Assembly (NCBI GenBank): GCA_963691705.1
Contig: OY829545.1
Span: forward strand, 30,987,475 to 31,051,474
DNA from: Viola odorata
Lineage: Eukaryota > Streptophyta > Magnoliopsida > Malpighiales > Violaceae
Direction: 5' to 3'
DNA: 64,000 bases
Position 1 is the stretch's first letter. The number at the start of each line of letters is the position of its first letter. The notes beneath the pieces were generated by a model, which worked only from the letters and a program-made list of their open reading frames with translations, had not been told where the DNA came from and did not search any database. The position numbers were made by a program, and so were the translations under genes. This document shows positions 61,912 to 64,000 of the stretch, one piece after another.

Positions 61912-64000
61912 ATGACAGCCAGATCGGAGCAAGACCGGACTACATTTTCTAGTATTCCTTTCTCAACTCGCAGGCGGTTATTTCCTTTTGCTACTGCTGA
62001 CCTCTCTATGACGACGCAATCGACTATCTCGGGACCTCTGGACCTCTCGGTCGGGATCGCCGGAGGATCTATCTCCTCACAGACGGTCATTTCTTCATCA
62101 CAGACGGTGGGATCTGATCTTTATACTCCTCTTTTGGAAGGATCTGTGCTTAACAATGAAAATCCCTTTGCTATGGAAATAGCGGCCCTTCGTTCCCGCC
62201 TGGAATATTTGACTGAAATGGCCACTAGAGTCACGCCTGGTGCTTCTGGATCTAGCGTTCCTCCTCGCGTCTTGTTCACATCATCTATTGTTGCTGATCG
62301 ACCTCTGCCCCCGTTGTTTCCAGAGAACCCCCAAGTGCCTTTATCCATAGGAAATCCCCCGGTTGGTCACGTACAGCTCACTCAAGGAGGAGTAGAGGCT
62401 TATGTACCGCAAATGCCGCAAAGACTTCTTCTGCAGGAAGACAGGCAGCTTGAGGCGTTAAGGAACCGTTGGGCCGGACGGAGGGAAGGAACAAACAGGA
62501 GTTTATCTCCCGTGTACAGTGAAAGATCCAGTAGCAGAAGAAATCGAAGTCGTTCTCCCAGGAGTCGCAGTCGGTCTCCCAGGCGACATCATATACCTGA
62601 ACCAAGGGAAGGAGGGCGACAAGGAGACATATCTCCCCCACGTCATGCGCGTGAGATTCTTGATGATACCTCAGGTCACCCTTTCAGTCGTCGTGTAAGA
62701 CGTCACAGGGTCAGCAGGCGAGTGAAGCTTCCCGCTGATACTTATGATGGTACTAAAGATCCTATTTCGCACATCAACAAAGTGAAGGATTTCGTCCAGT
62801 TTCAAACCCACAGTGATGCGGCTTTATGTCAGATATTTGTTATGACCTTATCGGGAGTTGCTCGTCTTTGGTTTGAAGGTCTTCCTGGCGGATCCATTAG
62901 TAATTTCGCACAGTTGGAATCCAAATTTCGGAGCAGATTTAGTACAGCAATTCCAATTCGGAAATCTGCCGCAGCGTTATTTGACATACAGAGGAAGCCC
63001 CAAGAGACATTGAAAGAATTTCTCAGCCGATTCGATCTGGAAATGTCATTAACGCCGGGCGTTACCGTTGATTTCGCCATAGAAGCTCTGAAAAGAAACT
63101 GCCATTATGGAAAACTGAAAGATGCATTGATGGTGGATCCTCCAATATCCTTGGACGCACTAAGACTTAAAGCCCATAATTATGCGAAAATGGAAGAAGA
63201 AGAAAATAGAAGTAGAACATTTGATATGCCGCCTGGGGCACCTCGCATCCCTGCCGCTCCCGCAAATCCTCTGGTTGACAATTATTACACTGATGATTAC
63301 GCTCGACGGAAAGATTACATCCCAAAGACCTACGATAAGCAAAAAGGAAATTCCTCGAAAGGAAGACAAGGTAGTTCCCCTCGTCAGCGTCAAGGGAACG
63401 CTAACAAAAATCGGGCGTATGATCCGGATTTTCCCTCCTTGAATGTACCAAGAGCGGAGATCTTGGCGATAGCGGAACAGCGAGATCTTCCTATCCGTTA
63501 TCCCGCACCCACGAAACCTGGAGTGCTTTTAGGCAGGAGAGAAAACGCTTACTGTAAATTCCACAAAGCCAGAGGACATTCCACAGAGGCTTGCAGAGAA
63601 TTAAAGTGGGCGATAGAACGCTTGGTGGAGGAAGGATATCTGGGAGAATTCGCGACTCAAGTAAGGGAAGATGCCCGAAACAATCCGATAAGAAAAGCGG
63701 TAGACGAACGACCAAGACCCCCTCCAGTCCCACAGCCGGATAACGCTCCCAAAGGAAAGGGAGGGGAAACCTTCGCGATAGATGGCGACGACATCCCTAT
63801 AATCAATATCATAGCGGGAGGGATCCCCTACACAGATGAATCAGAACAGTCGATGGTGGCGAAAGGGGAAAAGCGTACGCGAGACGGCATGACAAAGAAA
63901 GGTGGAGCGATAGACATACTTGATCGCATGATCTTATCCTTTTCAGAAGAGGATGAAAAAGGCGTTATCTATCCCCATAATGACGCCTTGGTAGTCACAC
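61912..64000 (+). CDS. gag: Gag-protease of Tat element 6 (696 codons, open at window end)
   Basis: I translated every codon from the ATG at 61912 to the edge and found no stop. The N-terminus (MTARSEQDRTTFSSIPFSTR) and a Ser/Thr/Pro-rich region come first, then an Arg/Ser repeat (SRSPRSRSRSPRRH, near 62550). The Gag core has LPADTYDGTKDPISHINKVK, ALCQIFVMTLSGVARLWFEG and SRFSTAIPIRKSAAALFDIQ. A CX2HX4HX4C knuckle variant (CKFHKARGHSTEAC) lies near 63555, followed by WAIERLVEEGYLGEF. The last residues (DILDRMILSFSEEDEKGVIY) are the segment just before protease in element 1. Gag packages the RNA; protease, RT and INT should follow right of the window. The start lies 86 bp after the LTR. Confidence 0.93.
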   Translation, partial: MTARSEQDRTTFSSIPFSTRRRLFPFATADLSMTTQSTISGPLDLSVGIAGGSISSQTVISSSQTVGSDLYTPLLEGSVLNNENPFAMEIAALRSRLEYLTEMATRVTPGASGSSVPPRVLFTSSIVADRPLPPLFPENPQVPLSIGNPPVGHVQLTQGGVEAYVPQMPQRLLLQEDRQLEALRNRWAGRREGTNRSLSPVYSERSSSRRNRSRSPRSRSRSPRRHHIPEPREGGRQGDISPPRHAREILDDTSGHPFSRRVRRHRVSRRVKLPADTYDGTKDPISHINKVKDFVQFQTHSDAALCQIFVMTLSGVARLWFEGLPGGSISNFAQLESKFRSRFSTAIPIRKSAAALFDIQRKPQETLKEFLSRFDLEMSLTPGVTVDFAIEALKRNCHYGKLKDALMVDPPISLDALRLKAHNYAKMEEEENRSRTFDMPPGAPRIPAAPANPLVDNYYTDDYARRKDYIPKTYDKQKGNSSKGRQGSSPRQRQGNANKNRAYDPDFPSLNVPRAEILAIAEQRDLPIRYPAPTKPGVLLGRRENAYCKFHKARGHSTEACRELKWAIERLVEEGYLGEFATQVREDARNNPIRKAVDERPRPPPVPQPDNAPKGKGGETFAIDGDDIPIINIIAGGIPYTDESEQSMVAKGEKRTRDGMTKKGGAIDILDRMILSFSEEDEKGVIYPHNDALVVT

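Larger units (their letters stand above)
61292..64000 (+). mobile_element. Tat-lineage element 6 (runs past window end)
   Basis: It has a 5' LTR (61292-61826), a PBS (61829-61847) and an open gag-pol frame from 61912 to the window edge. It is inserted into the antisense-gene region of element 5. Gag is clearly related to that of element 1 (for example LPADTYDGTKDPISHINKVK), but the LTRs differ, so it is a sister family. No disabling mutation is seen in the 2.7 kb visible, which marks it as the best-preserved element here. Confidence 0.92.

Noticed and set aside
1..64000. tRNA, rRNA, endogenous pararetrovirus or cellular gene
   Set aside because: I scanned for the usual motifs (tRNA A/B boxes with CCA-ready acceptor stems, conserved rRNA blocks, movement-protein or coat motifs) and found none convincing. 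A tRNAscan or profile run would be needed to exclude weak cases.

Overview
The window is repeat-rich nuclear DNA from a seed plant, most likely a eudicot with a large genome. I see no bacterial features and no host gene I can name. Nearly every base belongs to transposable elements nested in each other. The evidence is paired LTRs, target-site duplications (TSDs), primer-binding sites (PBS), polypurine tracts (PPT) and recognisable gag, protease (PR), reverse transcriptase (RT), RNase H (RH) and integrase (INT) motifs. Two LTR families that look like CRM chromoviruses hint at a pericentromeric location; that is inference.

Layout. (1) 1-9006, minus: a Tat-lineage Ty3/gypsy element (element 1) with dual RNase H and a gene antisense to gag-pol. 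It sits inside (2) 9007-13824, plus: a CRM-like element whose 5' part lies left of the window. (3) 13825-18314: a decayed L1-type LINE. (4) 18712-42263: a 23.55-kb Ogre-like composite of the form LTR-internal-LTR-internal-LTR, flanked by the 5-bp TSD ATAGG. It keeps only gag remnants and long tandem arrays, and its middle LTR carries a CRM solo LTR (31243-32151). (5) 43026-45266: an internally deleted Ty1/copia element. (6) 46209-54228: a hAT-type miniature element (TSD CTTGTGTG) split by a complete CRM-like element at 46541-54100 (TSD TCTCG; 909-bp LTRs about 99% identical). (7) 54480-56362: a Mutator-type foldback element (TSD AAATAAATA) holding an 810-bp hAT-like element. (8) 57331-61291, minus: a second Tat-type element with three small antisense genes, broken by (9) 61292 to beyond 64000, plus: a third Tat-type element whose gag-pol frame is open for 696 codons to the window edge.

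How the parts relate. The Tat elements make Gag-PR-RT-RH-INT from one strand. From the other strand, near the 3' LTR, they carry genes with their own TATA boxes and poly(A) signals. The one with a recognisable domain resembles the plant 'putative gypsy type transposon' (PF04195) family and appears to be spliced to a coiled-coil C-terminal exon. The two CRM families encode a conserved basic tail of the integrase inside the LTR. The Ogre composite has no polymerase and would depend on other elements. Most coding regions are broken by C-to-T type nonsense changes, as expected of methylated, silenced repeats; the element at 61292-64000 is the exception. The antisense gene cassette at 58.7-61.3 kb is the best candidate here for a poorly described system.
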